From Bacteroides sp. (GTDB lineage Bacteria > Bacteroidota > Bacteroidia > Bacteroidales > Bacteroidaceae), in assembly GCA_019412865.1 (NCBI GenBank), contig DXOJ01000602.1:1-25848 (forward strand): a stretch of 25,848 nucleotides of DNA. Direction: 5' to 3'. Shown here piece after piece: positions 15,591 to 25,400 of the stretch; the stretch's first letter is position 1; the number at the start of each line of letters is the position of its first letter. The position numbers and the translations under genes were made by a program. The notes under the pieces were generated by a model that ran no database searches, had not been told where the DNA came from, and was given only the letters and a program-made list of their open reading frames with translations.

Positions 15591-17924
15591 TCAATGAAAT
15601 AAGAAGAATTGTGGACGGCCATATACATTTATATCTTTCACCTTTCCTGACAAGAATGAACCTTTACGAACTTTCACGCGAAAAGCCGAAACCTTATAAA
15701 TTTCTTTCAGATCTATAATAACCCGGTGAGGATGATTAGGTTCCATAGCCGCATCCGTATGCCAAAAAGAAGAGATATCTCCATCAAACAGGTTTTCCGC
15801 TATTCCCAAGTTCTTATCAGCTTGTTCGCTGCTTACATAAACGACTTCCCATTTAGTTTTGTCAATCGGCTGTCCCTTATCATCTATCAGTTCCACTTCC
15901 GAAATGCAGGCCTGATTATCCTCTGTGTAGGAAGACAGAGTCTCTATACAGAAATGGCGGAGAGTAGTCGCAACCGGTAAATCGAATGACTGCCACTCAT
16001 TAGTCTCCTGCAAAGTAGTTTTTAATGCAAGATCACCGTCTTCCAGAATCGGAGTGCCTGCCACTGCACGACGCTGGCCCTTCTGATAATTCTTATCAAT
16101 ACCTAGACTATCCAGAATGGGTTGATTCAATCCTTGCAAAACACGCTTACCCGTATCTTCCATTTCAAACACTACAATTTCGTTTTCTCCCTCTTTCAGC
16201 CATGGAGCGGGCAGATAGAGTGTTTGTTGAGGGCCGATATTCCAGAAACGTCCCAGAGATTTGCCATTTACCCAGACAGCACCTTTGCCCCATTGACTCA
16301 TATCCACAAAGCAGTCACCTTTCTTCTCCACCGTAAACGTTCCTTTATGGAAAGCGGGAACGCCTTTGATGGTTTCGCCAAACTCCATTTCCGAAACTTT
16401 TTCTTTATACAGAGGCAATGGAGTAATAGACCATCCGGTCAACTTTTCATTTCCCCACAAAACTTGGCTGGTGATACCTTTCCGGTTAAACAGTATATCG
16501 GGGCCGTAGTTGACGCGTCCGGTATTTTCTACCAGAATCTCCAGTGTGGCAGGTGTCTTCGGCACATTCAAGGTCACACTGTTCTGATTGTAACGACGAT
16601 CCAGACTGGCTACCTGCTTACCATCAATGAGGATCACAGCATAGTCACGCAAATCCTGTATGACAAGTTTCTGTTTTCCCGCTTTTTGAAGTGTGGTCTG
16701 ATAATGAATATATCCGAAATCAACTCCCAAATCCTCCATCGACAGCACATTTTCAGACTGGGTAGTCTGATGAAATGCAGTCCTTAATGGAGCACTTTCC
16801 TTTAATTCGACTGTTGCAAAAGTGGTAGTCGGATTATCTGCCGGAACTTCCGGCAGTACTGTTCCCGCAGGCAGGTATTTCTGAATCACTTCCCTGAATG
16901 CATGATATTTGGGATAACAATTTCCCCATTCACCCAAGGGAGCGTCATAATCATAGCTTGTGGGCTGGGGCTGATAACCGCCTCCGGTATTGGCTCCATT
17001 GGTATACTCAAAGTTTGTACCACCGTGGAACATATACATGCTGACAGAAACACCGTGGCTCAACATCCAGTCCAGCTGTTCGGCGGGACGTTCATAAGCA
17101 ACAGAGGAATGTCGTCTGCCCCACTCATCAAACCAAGCCGGATAAAACTCCGCAACAAAATAGGGACCGCCCTTTTGGTACTTATCTACCACTTTGAATA
17201 TATCTTCACCAAACACTCCGTTCAATGTAGGCAGTGCGCCCTCAACATGTCCGGCTTCCACCTGTCCACCACCGTCACAGGTAAATAGCGGAACATTGAA
17301 TCCTGCTTCTTTAATCATATCGCGGATAGCGGCAAGATACTCTTTATCCGCTGCATACGATCCATATTCATTCTCCACCTGCACCATAATAATATTACCT
17401 CCATTATTGATGGTCAAAGGAGACAGTTGTTTGCCAAGTTCTTTGATATATCGTTCACAATAGGACAGGAAACGCGGATCTTTACTGCGATAAGTCATAT
17501 CCTTTTCTTTCAGCAGCCACGACGGGTAACCTCCGAAATCCCATTCTGCACAGACATACGGACCGGGACGAAGAATCACATACAGTCCCTCTTCCTGTGC
17601 CGTACGGATAAATTCCGCAATATCAGCCTGTCCACTAAAGTCAAACTCTCCCGGCTGACGTTCATGGAAGTTCCAGAAAACGTAGGCAGATACCGTATTC
17701 AGTCCCATCGCACGCGCTCTCTTCAGGCGGTCACGCCAATACTCGTGCGGAATGCGGGGATAGTGCATTTCTCCACAAATCAACTGGATATCCTTTCCCT
17801 CGATAGTAAAAGTACCATTTCCTATTCTAACCTGTTCCTTGGGGGAGGAACAGGAAGAAATTAGAAATGATACTATGATGTTAAGTATAACAAGTACGGT
17901 TTTATGATTTTTGTTCATCTTCAT
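15591..17924 (-). CDS. GH35 family beta-galactosidase with C-terminal F5/8C domain, lipoprotein
   Basis: A 777-residue secreted lipoprotein (LISSC, Cys25) that should remove terminal beta-galactose by a retaining mechanism. The TIM barrel spans about residues 38-355, with the opening GEMHYPRIPHEYWRDRLKRARAMGLNTV typical of GH35. Glu186 in QVENEYGSY is the expected acid/base and Glu259 in VAEFYPAWFDEWG the expected nucleophile, both intact; FHGGTNFEYTNGAN near 300 is another family signature. Two beta-sandwich regions follow (about 365-615, including WVNGKSLGRFWNIGPQ near 551). The C-terminal part (about 640-770) reads as an F5/8 type C (discoidin-like) domain with AENLFDGDISSFWHTD and VIIDLKEIYKVSAFRV, probably sugar-binding. 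It lies 82 bases after the DUF4874/4832 gene, with a hairpin between them, and before GH89. Removal of beta-Gal exposed by GH89 is a natural division of labour but is inferred. Confidence 0.95.
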   Translation of the reverse strand: MKMNKNHKTVLVILNIIVSFLISSCSSPKEQVRIGNGTFTIEGKDIQLICGEMHYPRIPHEYWRDRLKRARAMGLNTVSAYVFWNFHERQPGEFDFSGQADIAEFIRTAQEEGLYVILRPGPYVCAEWDFGGYPSWLLKEKDMTYRSKDPRFLSYCERYIKELGKQLSPLTINNGGNIIMVQVENEYGSYAADKEYLAAIRDMIKEAGFNVPLFTCDGGGQVEAGHVEGALPTLNGVFGEDIFKVVDKYQKGGPYFVAEFYPAWFDEWGRRHSSVAYERPAEQLDWMLSHGVSVSMYMFHGGTNFEYTNGANTGGGYQPQPTSYDYDAPLGEWGNCYPKYHAFREVIQKYLPAGTVLPEVPADNPTTTFATVELKESAPLRTAFHQTTQSENVLSMEDLGVDFGYIHYQTTLQKAGKQKLVIQDLRDYAVILIDGKQVASLDRRYNQNSVTLNVPKTPATLEILVENTGRVNYGPDILFNRKGITSQVLWGNEKLTGWSITPLPLYKEKVSEMEFGETIKGVPAFHKGTFTVEKKGDCFVDMSQWGKGAVWVNGKSLGRFWNIGPQQTLYLPAPWLKEGENEIVVFEMEDTGKRVLQGLNQPILDSLGIDKNYQKGQRRAVAGTPILEDGDLALKTTLQETNEWQSFDLPVATTLRHFCIETLSSYTEDNQACISEVELIDDKGQPIDKTKWEVVYVSSEQADKNLGIAENLFDGDISSFWHTDAAMEPNHPHRVIIDLKEIYKVSAFRVKVRKGSFLSGKVKDINVYGRPQFFLFH

Positions 17925-17944
17925 TCAAATAAGATGTAAGTTTC

Positions 17945-17994
17945 GAATACTCCGACCGCAACATGAGATCTGTTCTATACGGTCGGAAGTATTC
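17945..17994 (-). repeat. Intra-operon hairpin between the DUF4874/4832 and GH35 genes
   Basis: An inverted repeat with arms GAATACTCCGACCG (17945-17958) and its complement (17980-17994, with one bulged base) encloses a 21-base loop. The stem is about 14 base pairs, GC-rich near the loop. It fills most of the short gap between the two genes and has no U-run after it in the leftward direction, so it looks more like an RNA stability or processing element than a simple terminator. It would separate the binding/uptake genes from the two glycosidase genes. Confidence 0.65.
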
Positions 17995-18006
17995 ATCAAT
18001 TTATTT

Positions 18007-19572
18007 TTAGAATGTAACTGTTCCGAACAGGTTCACGGCATATTTGTCTGCATCATCATACCAATGAGTCACATTCTCTGTTTTAGCAAACTTAATGGCA
18101 TATACCGAATTGTATTTCCAATCGGCTACTTTTTCCGGCATCCAGATTCCTACTTTATAGGTCCCGCTCACACCGGCTGCTACACTTCCTTTGATAGTGT
18201 ATTTCGCAGCCTGATTCGGTTCCTGTTCGGTAGCTGGAATCCAGGTTTTAGGATCCACATCCAGTTTGAATTCTTTCACTACCTGACCGCTTTCGGAAAC
18301 CAGTACGAGATATACCTCTTTCGGATTAATCACCGTAGCAAAACCGGTATTTGTAATCGTCAGATCGTATTCCAAATTTCCACTTTTTGCTTCTACTTTC
18401 GATTCACTTTGAAGATTCAGACGATAACCCAAATGGTCGCGTACAAAATCATAGAATGAACGGACAACGTCATTGCCCTCCTCATCTTTGAAGTAACTCT
18501 CATCGAACAGAATGTGATTATCATTTAATAAAGCGGGATTTACCTTTACCCGTTTCCAACTCATGATATTCAAATCATAGTTTTGCGTCACATCAAATGC
18601 CGAGTAACGGTGTTCGCGCAAAATACGCAGTGATTTTATCGGACTAATCAACTCTGCCAATCCCCATTCTGTATCCTCATTATAAGGGATCTCACCACTC
18701 ATATAGAAATTGTTCACTTTCACCTCTTCCGTTATCTGCTTGTAATCATCCGTATTAGGAACAAAGTCATTGCCCGGTGCAAGCGGATGTTCGCCGGCTG
18801 TAAAATAATCATTCGCATATCCGATGCGTCCACGAGATCCTTCCTGTTCCAGTGTCAACGCTTTCTTATGATTCGGATAACGCATTTCTACACAATAAGG
18901 TGCAGGCAAGGCTCTCAATAAAGCACTGACGATTGCATTCTTCGCACTCTGGTCATTCATCAACGGAGAAGTATGCCACTCTCCCCAAGCACCGATAAAA
19001 CCAACCTGCATGGTAGCAATTTGTCCAATGTATTCATTCAACAGAGGAGTAAGTTGCTCGATGTGCCGGAGAATCCATTGTTTGGATTCTCCACCGGAAG
19101 TATTCAGCCCGGCGTGATTGTATGCAAAACGAAGAATGGCTTTATACCCCTGCGCTTTCATCAACTCGAATATCTTGCGGATATTCGACAGAGCTTCAGC
19201 ATCCAGGTCTTTACTCACCCAGTTAGTTAAGTAGATATATTGCTGTACAAGAGTCAGGTTGTCGTCCTTTGCATCAAATTGCTCTACTTTCTTCGTATAC
19301 AAATCATTGCCATAAACCTCATAATCATTATATGGACTTTTCATTTGGTCGGCAAGCAAATTACATTCCAAGTGGAATCCCCTATCGGGATTCCTAAGCG
19401 ACTCGATCGGTACAATATTTCCTGTTACCTCCGGAGTTTCCGGTTCACTCGTTCCGTCTTCTTCTCCATATTGTCCCGCATATACATCTATTGTATCAGA
19501 ACAAAAGCTACACATAATACCTAATAATAAGGTAGATAATATGGTCATAGTTTTCTTTATATTGATTAACAT
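18007..19572 (-). CDS. DUF4874/DUF4832 secreted protein, possible TIM-barrel glycosidase
   Basis: A 521-residue exported protein. The N-terminus has a basic start and hydrophobic segment (about residues 10-20) ending in a Cys-rich MCSFCSD, so it is exported and possibly lipidated, though the lipobox is not classic. Residues about 52-235 fit DUF4874 (NPDRGFHLECNLLAD, then LVQQYIYLTNW, YKAILRFAYN and VGFIGAWGEWH), and about 245-521 fit DUF4832 (GYANDYFTAGE, YMSGEIPYNED, a LREHRYSAFD segment, and a C-terminal beta-sandwich from about 395). The strand pattern resembles a TIM barrel, with Glu198 in AWGEWH and Glu294 in SGEIPY placed where clan GH-A enzymes carry their two catalytic acids; this is inference. 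ATG at 19572 lies 28 bases past the SusE stop; ATG at 19611 or 19548 is also possible. Position inside a GH35/GH89 locus supports a carbohydrate role. Confidence 0.82.
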   Translation of the reverse strand: MLINIKKTMTILSTLLLGIMCSFCSDTIDVYAGQYGEEDGTSEPETPEVTGNIVPIESLRNPDRGFHLECNLLADQMKSPYNDYEVYGNDLYTKKVEQFDAKDDNLTLVQQYIYLTNWVSKDLDAEALSNIRKIFELMKAQGYKAILRFAYNHAGLNTSGGESKQWILRHIEQLTPLLNEYIGQIATMQVGFIGAWGEWHTSPLMNDQSAKNAIVSALLRALPAPYCVEMRYPNHKKALTLEQEGSRGRIGYANDYFTAGEHPLAPGNDFVPNTDDYKQITEEVKVNNFYMSGEIPYNEDTEWGLAELISPIKSLRILREHRYSAFDVTQNYDLNIMSWKRVKVNPALLNDNHILFDESYFKDEEGNDVVRSFYDFVRDHLGYRLNLQSESKVEAKSGNLEYDLTITNTGFATVINPKEVYLVLVSESGQVVKEFKLDVDPKTWIPATEQEPNQAAKYTIKGSVAAGVSGTYKVGIWMPEKVADWKYNSVYAIKFAKTENVTHWYDDADKYAVNLFGTVTF

Positions 19573-19600
19573 GATTGATATACTTTTAATTTTCACCCGA

Positions 19601-20911
19601 TTAATTTTCATTGTAGATAAAACGTGCAGGAGCACCGGTTGTCCAAGAACTCCACAATGTTGCCCCTCCATCATGAAGAATACATTGATGAGACATATCA
19701 TCAGTGACCAACAGATAACAGTACGGTCCGGTATGATTAGTGATTGCATCACCGCTCCATTGACCGGAAGCACACAAATTGAATTTCCAGTCGTTCAAAT
19801 GCGCCTGTCCTTTTACTGATTCATAATATTCAGGATCTTTCAATACATTCCATTGACCTTCGGCAGTTCCGGCTTCTGCAAACAAATTCTTATATTCCTG
19901 TATGGTCGGCAAACGCCATCCCTTAGGTGCTATCTTATCACGAATATCGTAATGATAATGCACTCCATAGGCTTTCACTCTACCTTCTCCGAGCGATGCA
20001 GGTGTCTTTTTGAAATTATTCGCTTCAATATCTGTACCATCAGCATATTTAGTTGCGCGCAGGTTATCTGCCAACCAAACCAATGATGTTTTGTCACTAT
20101 AAAATATACGAACAACACGATAAGTAATCTTTTCATCTCCACGAACATCGATGAAGCGCATCATTTCTGTCATATTCAGTACTCCGGAAGAACGTGACAC
20201 CCATTGCCCATCATCAGTCTTCACATTCCAATACACAGAATTGGAAGTCCAACGTTTGATAGAAAGTTTATCGAGCAGTGCCTGAAGTTCTTCATGAGTC
20301 AATGATGATTTACCATTCACAACTTCCACACTATGTTCGGCAACCGTCTGTTTCATTTCAGGATCCAGTGAGAAACAAAGCGAGTACGAGGTAGATTCAG
20401 GCCATTCCTGGGTATCCCATTCAAACTGCACAGCAGTTTCCGGGGTATTTTCAGCCAAAGAAATCTTAGTCAAATCTTCCGGCTGCACTAATTTGCTAGT
20501 CATACGTTTCACCCGAATGGTGCGTGCTTCCGAAGCTGCTGCGGTTATATTACCAGTTTCTTTGACCGTCCAATACAATACCGCTTCCTGCCCCGCTTTA
20601 ATTCCCAATTGAGAAAAACTCTGATCGGCAGTCAGTGCAGATATCGCAACAGAAGTCGATTTTCCTGCATCAATTATTACCGGTTCTTTGAATTTCCTGT
20701 CAGTACAAATAAGCAGCTTTGCTCCATTTTCCAGAGGTTTCTCCCAAGAGAAACTATATTTCTCAATCGATAAATCATTCAAATCAATGATCGCTCCATC
20801 TTGAGGCGCGCTCAAGTAAATATCCGACATCGGAATGATTACATTGTACTTGTCTTCCTTACATCCGGCAAGCAACAAGATTCCTAATAGACTATATAAT
20901 AAATGTTTCAT
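19601..20911 (-). CDS. SusE-like surface lipoprotein with C-terminal FISUMP domain
   Basis: A 436-residue lipoprotein (LLAGC, Cys17). Two Ig-like SusE-type domains are seen: about residues 31-135 (DIYLSAPQDGAIIDLND, then YSFSWEKPLENGAKLLICTD) and about 145-248 (AVQFEWDTQEWPESTSYSLCFSLDP, YWNVKTDDGQWVS). The last part (about 252-434) reads as a FISUMP (Fibrobacter succinogenes major paralogous) domain: DKTSLVWLADNLRATKYADGTDI, APKGWRLPTIQEYKNLFAEAG, and a final aromatic-rich segment ending ARFIYNEN. SusE-type proteins bind glycan at the surface next to SusC/SusD; FISUMP is a C-type-lectin-like extracellular domain of unclear function. It lies 15 bases after SusD and 28 bases before the DUF4874/4832 start, so it belongs to the same transcript. 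Confidence 0.88.
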   Translation of the reverse strand: MKHLLYSLLGILLLAGCKEDKYNVIIPMSDIYLSAPQDGAIIDLNDLSIEKYSFSWEKPLENGAKLLICTDRKFKEPVIIDAGKSTSVAISALTADQSFSQLGIKAGQEAVLYWTVKETGNITAAASEARTIRVKRMTSKLVQPEDLTKISLAENTPETAVQFEWDTQEWPESTSYSLCFSLDPEMKQTVAEHSVEVVNGKSSLTHEELQALLDKLSIKRWTSNSVYWNVKTDDGQWVSRSSGVLNMTEMMRFIDVRGDEKITYRVVRIFYSDKTSLVWLADNLRATKYADGTDIEANNFKKTPASLGEGRVKAYGVHYHYDIRDKIAPKGWRLPTIQEYKNLFAEAGTAEGQWNVLKDPEYYESVKGQAHLNDWKFNLCASGQWSGDAITNHTGPYCYLLVTDDMSHQCILHDGGATLWSSWTTGAPARFIYNEN

Positions 20912-20926
20912 AATGCTATCTATTTT

Positions 20927-22447
20927 TTAGTAACCGGGATTTTGAATTATAATGCCTTGTCCTTCAGTAATCAGATGAGTAGGCAACGGGAATTTCTCAT
21001 ATTTATATTGTCCATCCACTTTCGTTTCTATTTTACCTGTCGGCTGTCCGGCAAATCTTGCTTTGGCAAGTGCTGCTTCAATAAATTTTCCGTGGCGGAT
21101 CAAATCCTGACGACGCACTCCTTCAAAATAAAATTCATGTCCACGTTCTTCCAACAATTTATCCAGAAAATCTTCTACAGATGAAAAATCACTCAATTGA
21201 TAAGCTTTTAGTCCACCATGAGTAACCCGCACCTGATTCAACAGGCCAATCGCCTCTTGAGTGATACTGTTTCCATTGCGAACGATAGCTTCCGAAAGTA
21301 AAGTCAATACATCCGCATAACGATAGATGGGCATATCTATTTCGCACTTCTCACCTACTACCCCCTCAATTTTATATTTCACCGGAATTGCACCGTAGAA
21401 GAGTATACCTGTCGTACCACCGTCACGGTCAAGCGCCCGGCTATGGTGTACGCCCTCTGTACCTGTATATTCACCAATAATTCTTTCACGTCTCTTGTCT
21501 TTAGGATCATAAGATTCGTATGCAGGCCAGGATATTTTAAATCCTCCCCAGGTAGTCACCGACATTCCGGCAGGAAGCGGATAGTCAGAAGTCAGTACGT
21601 GAGCGAACCATTTCTGTTCCATCACACCGGCCTCGGCCACACATGAGAATATGACTTCCGAATTCTTTTCACCAGATAAAGAGAACAGAGAGTTATAATC
21701 GTCTACCAATTTATAACCGTATTCCGGTTTTGTCAATTCACGTCCTATTTTCTCCGCCTCATCCCATTGCTTGGTCATCATGTAGAATTTCAGCAATAAT
21801 GTATTGGCCAATCCTTTGGTGAAGCGTCCGTAATTTGTATCTTCATACTTATAGGGCAACACATTAGCTGCATCTTTCAAGTTGGAAACAATGTATTCAC
21901 GCATAGCTTCTTCCGACAAACGTGGAATAACAATCTCCGCTTCCGGTTTTTGCAAAGTCTCCAGATCGGCGATAGGTATCGGACCATACATATCATACAT
22001 CAGAAAAGCCAGGAAACCACGTCCGCATTTCAATTCCGCCATATAGCGAGCTTTCAAGGTTTCATCCATATTCACGTCCTTGATGCGATCCATTGTCAAA
22101 GTCATGGAAGCCAAATACTGGGAATAGTCATACACACGACGATAGTCACCGTCGATATGCCAGTCATTAGCTTCATACGAATTGTATACGGTAGTCCATC
22201 CCCAAGTGTTTTCCACATAATCGGTTACCATTTCCGAAGTCGTCACATAGCCTGCCGCTACTTCAAAAATTCCCCACGGAGAAAACACATAATAAGCACT
22301 CGAATTGACCAAAGCATTTACATCTTCAGCATTTTGGGGAAACATTCCCGGATTAATTTTATTATATACTTCCTGCTCCAGCGTACAAGACGAAATGAGG
22401 AACAAGAGAGTTGCTATTGCAGTATAAATTGTCTTTTTCATATTCAT
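20927..22447 (-). CDS. SusD/RagB-family surface-binding lipoprotein (locus A)
   Basis: A 506-residue SusD-type lipoprotein, the lid partner of the SusC directly upstream. The signal peptide ends at LISSC (Cys21), followed by the family opening TLEQEVYNKINPGMFPQNAEDV. Helical segments such as MAELKCGRGFLAFLMYDMYGPIPIADLETLQKP (about residues 138-170) and LANTLLLKFYMMTKQWDEAEKIGRE (about 213-237) match the SusD TPR region. The C-terminal signature is IYRYADVLTLLSEAIVRNGNSITQEAIGLLNQVR with LLEERGHEFYFEGVRRQDLIRHGKF. ATG at 22447 was preferred over a GTG one codon upstream. It begins 6 bases after the SusC stop, implying tight co-expression. The ligand is not readable, but the neighbours suggest a galactose- and alpha-GlcNAc-containing glycan. 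Confidence 0.95.
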   Translation of the reverse strand: MNMKKTIYTAIATLLFLISSCTLEQEVYNKINPGMFPQNAEDVNALVNSSAYYVFSPWGIFEVAAGYVTTSEMVTDYVENTWGWTTVYNSYEANDWHIDGDYRRVYDYSQYLASMTLTMDRIKDVNMDETLKARYMAELKCGRGFLAFLMYDMYGPIPIADLETLQKPEAEIVIPRLSEEAMREYIVSNLKDAANVLPYKYEDTNYGRFTKGLANTLLLKFYMMTKQWDEAEKIGRELTKPEYGYKLVDDYNSLFSLSGEKNSEVIFSCVAEAGVMEQKWFAHVLTSDYPLPAGMSVTTWGGFKISWPAYESYDPKDKRRERIIGEYTGTEGVHHSRALDRDGGTTGILFYGAIPVKYKIEGVVGEKCEIDMPIYRYADVLTLLSEAIVRNGNSITQEAIGLLNQVRVTHGGLKAYQLSDFSSVEDFLDKLLEERGHEFYFEGVRRQDLIRHGKFIEAALAKARFAGQPTGKIETKVDGQYKYEKFPLPTHLITEGQGIIIQNPGY

Positions 22448-22453
22448 CACTTA

Positions 22454-25400
22454 TTAGAAAGATATTGATACACCAAAATTATATGAGGTTACATTCGGAT
22501 ATGCATAGGTCCCGTTGTCCGTTTCCGGGTCCAGACCTGTCCAGTTAGTAATCACAAACGGATTGTTCACGTCTACATATACACGGAGATTCTTGGCAAT
22601 CTTCTGGCTGACAGGCACTTTATATCCCAATGTAATGCTTCCACAACGAACATAATAGATAGATTTCACATAGTAATCCCCCCATCCGCTTCCACCTCTG
22701 ACAAATGTCGGATCTGTGGCTGTCAGGTTATTGCTATTAAAAGCTTTCAGGGCATAAGTAGAAACATTGATACCATTGTCCATACGTGTCCAGCCCTCAT
22801 AATAACTGGCTCCTCTCTTTCTGCCGGCTTCTCCATAGAAATAGATATTCAAGTCGAAGTTCTTATATCTGAACGAGTTGTTCAGACCGTAGATAATTTT
22901 GGGATCACCATTACCCATATATACTTTATCCTCATCTCCCAATACTCCGTTTCCATCGCGGTCTTTCAACTTCATCATACCCGGAACCAAGTCTTTTTGA
23001 GCGTCCGGGACTTTTTCTCCCGGTTGCAGGATGCCAAGCGCTTCATATTCCCACCATGCACGAATCGGATCATTTTCTTTTTCATAAGGTTTGGGTTTCC
23101 AGTTCGGGTCACGTGTCAGCCAACGGTCATTGTAATGTGACAAGGTTAATGTCGTATCCCATTCAAAATCTTTAGTAACGATATTCACCGTATTCACTGT
23201 GATTTCCACACCCTGACTTTGTGTTGATCCTATATTACCCGCTATTTTATTTATTTCATTATAAAAAGGCAATGGTTTATTTGTCACCAACAAGTCTGTA
23301 ATCTTACGTTTGAAATATTCGGCTGTCAACTTAAATCGGTTGTTGAGTATACCTAGATCCACACCTACATTAAATTCCGTAGTCGTTTCCCAAGTCAGGC
23401 TCCTGTTGCCCAAATCCGAAGCATATACTCCTGTTGATTCTGCACCTCCGATAATGGCACTTCTTCCCACTTCATAATAGTCGTAAATGCGATAACCGAC
23501 ATTAGAGTTACCCGTCTGTCCATAAGAAGTTCTTAACTTCAACATAGACAACCAGTTTGAAGCCCCTTTCATGAAATTTTCTTCACTTATCATCCAACCG
23601 GCTGATACGGACGGGAAATAACCCCAACGATTTTCCGGGGCGAAATTGGAAGCAGCATCAGCACGAACTGTAGCTTCCAGTAAATATCTGCCTTTATACG
23701 AGTAAGTGGCACGGGCAAACAAAGAAGCAATGCTGTTAATAGAAGCCCATGAACCTACAGATGGTTTCTTGTAATTTCCTGAACCCAAACTATTATATCC
23801 AAAGCCATCTACAAGAAAATCTTCATTTCCGGCACTCAATCCATCATTTTTAAATTTTTGGAACGAATAACCACCAATAGCTTTCACGTTATGATCGCCA
23901 AAGCTCTTGGAGTATTGAGCTGTCAGCTCCATCAGATAGGCAGTACTTGTTTCCTGCGAAATATCCGCTCTTCCGTTTTTGGTCTTTCCCTGCAAAGTTG
24001 TCTTAGGCAAATAGCTGGAACGTTTCTGGAAACTACGGTCGACACCTAACTGCAACTTCACTTCCAAGTCTTTCAACGGTTTCACGGATACGAATGCAGA
24101 TCCTATGATCCGGTCTTTTACCGTATTATCCTTAATATCCAACAAAGACACCGGATTCGCAACGAAGGGACGTTTCGGATCAATGAAATAATTTCCTTCA
24201 GAGTCATAGATAGGAATTGTAGGATTGGATTGGATAGCACCGGTCAATACGCCGGAATATTCATTGGCATTGTCTCCCAGAGGAACATTGTCATACTTAT
24301 TCTGCGAGTAAGTAGCAGTCAGTCCGAAAGAAACATATTCACTCAATTCTTGATCCAGATTCAAACGGGCAGAAAAACGACTGACACCATTATTCTTGAC
24401 AATTCCTTCCTGGTTCATATAGTTGACAGAAGCCAGATAACGAGTTTTCTCCGTACCACCATTCACAGAAAGATTGTGCTGTTGCGTATATCCATTGCGC
24501 ATCACCGCATCCAACCAATCGGTACCGCTAGCAGTCAATATTTCATCATTATTGAAAGTGGGTTTATATTGAGTAGGCGGAGTGTCCTGCTTCTCAACAT
24601 ATCCTTCATAAATACCCATTCCGTTCAACTTTAACCACTCTTCATGCATCTGTTTATTATACATATCCATATACATACGAGTATCAAGCATCTTGTAGTT
24701 GGAACGAGCTACCTGCACCGACCCCATACCGGAATAAGTCACTCTGGGCTTTTGACTTTTACCACGTTTGGTGGTAATCAAAACAACTCCATGTCCGGCA
24801 CGCGCACCATAAATAGCTGTGGAAGCAGCATCTTTCAACACAGAAATGGATTCAATATCATCCGGATTCAATGATTCCAGTACATTATCAATATTACCCG
24901 ATTCATAGAAACCATTACCAGAACTTAAATTGGAAGTAGAAGATACCGGGAAGCCGTCGATTACAAATAAAGGTTCATTACCAGCACCGGTAGACGCTTC
25001 TCCACGAATACGAAACTTCGCCTCACCACCCGGCTGTGCAGAAACCTGGTTCACACGGAACCCCGCTGCTTTACCCGCCAACGCACGAGATACATTCGGT
25101 ACGGTATTCATCTCCACATCTCCCATGTTTACCATAGAAACGGCACCGGTCAATGTCTTCTTGCTCTGTGTACCGTAACCCACCACTACCACTTCGTCAA
25201 GTTGTTTGGAATCTTCCTGCAAAGTGATTCTCATGTTTTTTCCGGGTTGTACGGCAACCGTCTGCGACTGATAGCCGATATAGGAGATATCGAGCTGTGC
25301 CTTCGATGAAGAAACGGAGAGTTTGAAATTCCCGTCAATATCTGTTATCGTACCGTTACCCTGTACTCCTTTTTCTAACACACTGGCCCCGATAATCGGT

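Noticed and set aside
15591..15640. Abrupt end of GH35 after the F5/8C domain, considered as a truncation
   Set aside because: The domain appears complete to its last strand and the length is normal for a GH35 with one such module; no remnant coding sequence follows.
16122..16787. Open frame of 221 codons on the + strand opposite the GH35 gene
   Set aside because: It lies fully antisense to a strongly supported glycosidase, has no promoter or family features, and reads as a shadow of the real codons.
17911..18459. Open frame of 182 codons on the + strand across the GH35 start and DUF4832 end
   Set aside because: It is antisense to two real genes and the intervening hairpin; composition rich in Phe/Ile/Arg is typical of shadow frames.
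22439..22450. Similar MNMK beginnings of the BACON/DUF5689 and SusD (locus A) proteins, considered as a repeated leader
   Set aside because: The match covers only a few codons in short intergenic context and is expected by chance among AT-rich lipoprotein starts.
21950..22468. Open frame of 172 codons on the + strand opposite the SusD gene of locus A
   Set aside because: Antisense shadow with no recognisable domain; the SusD reading on the other strand is certain.
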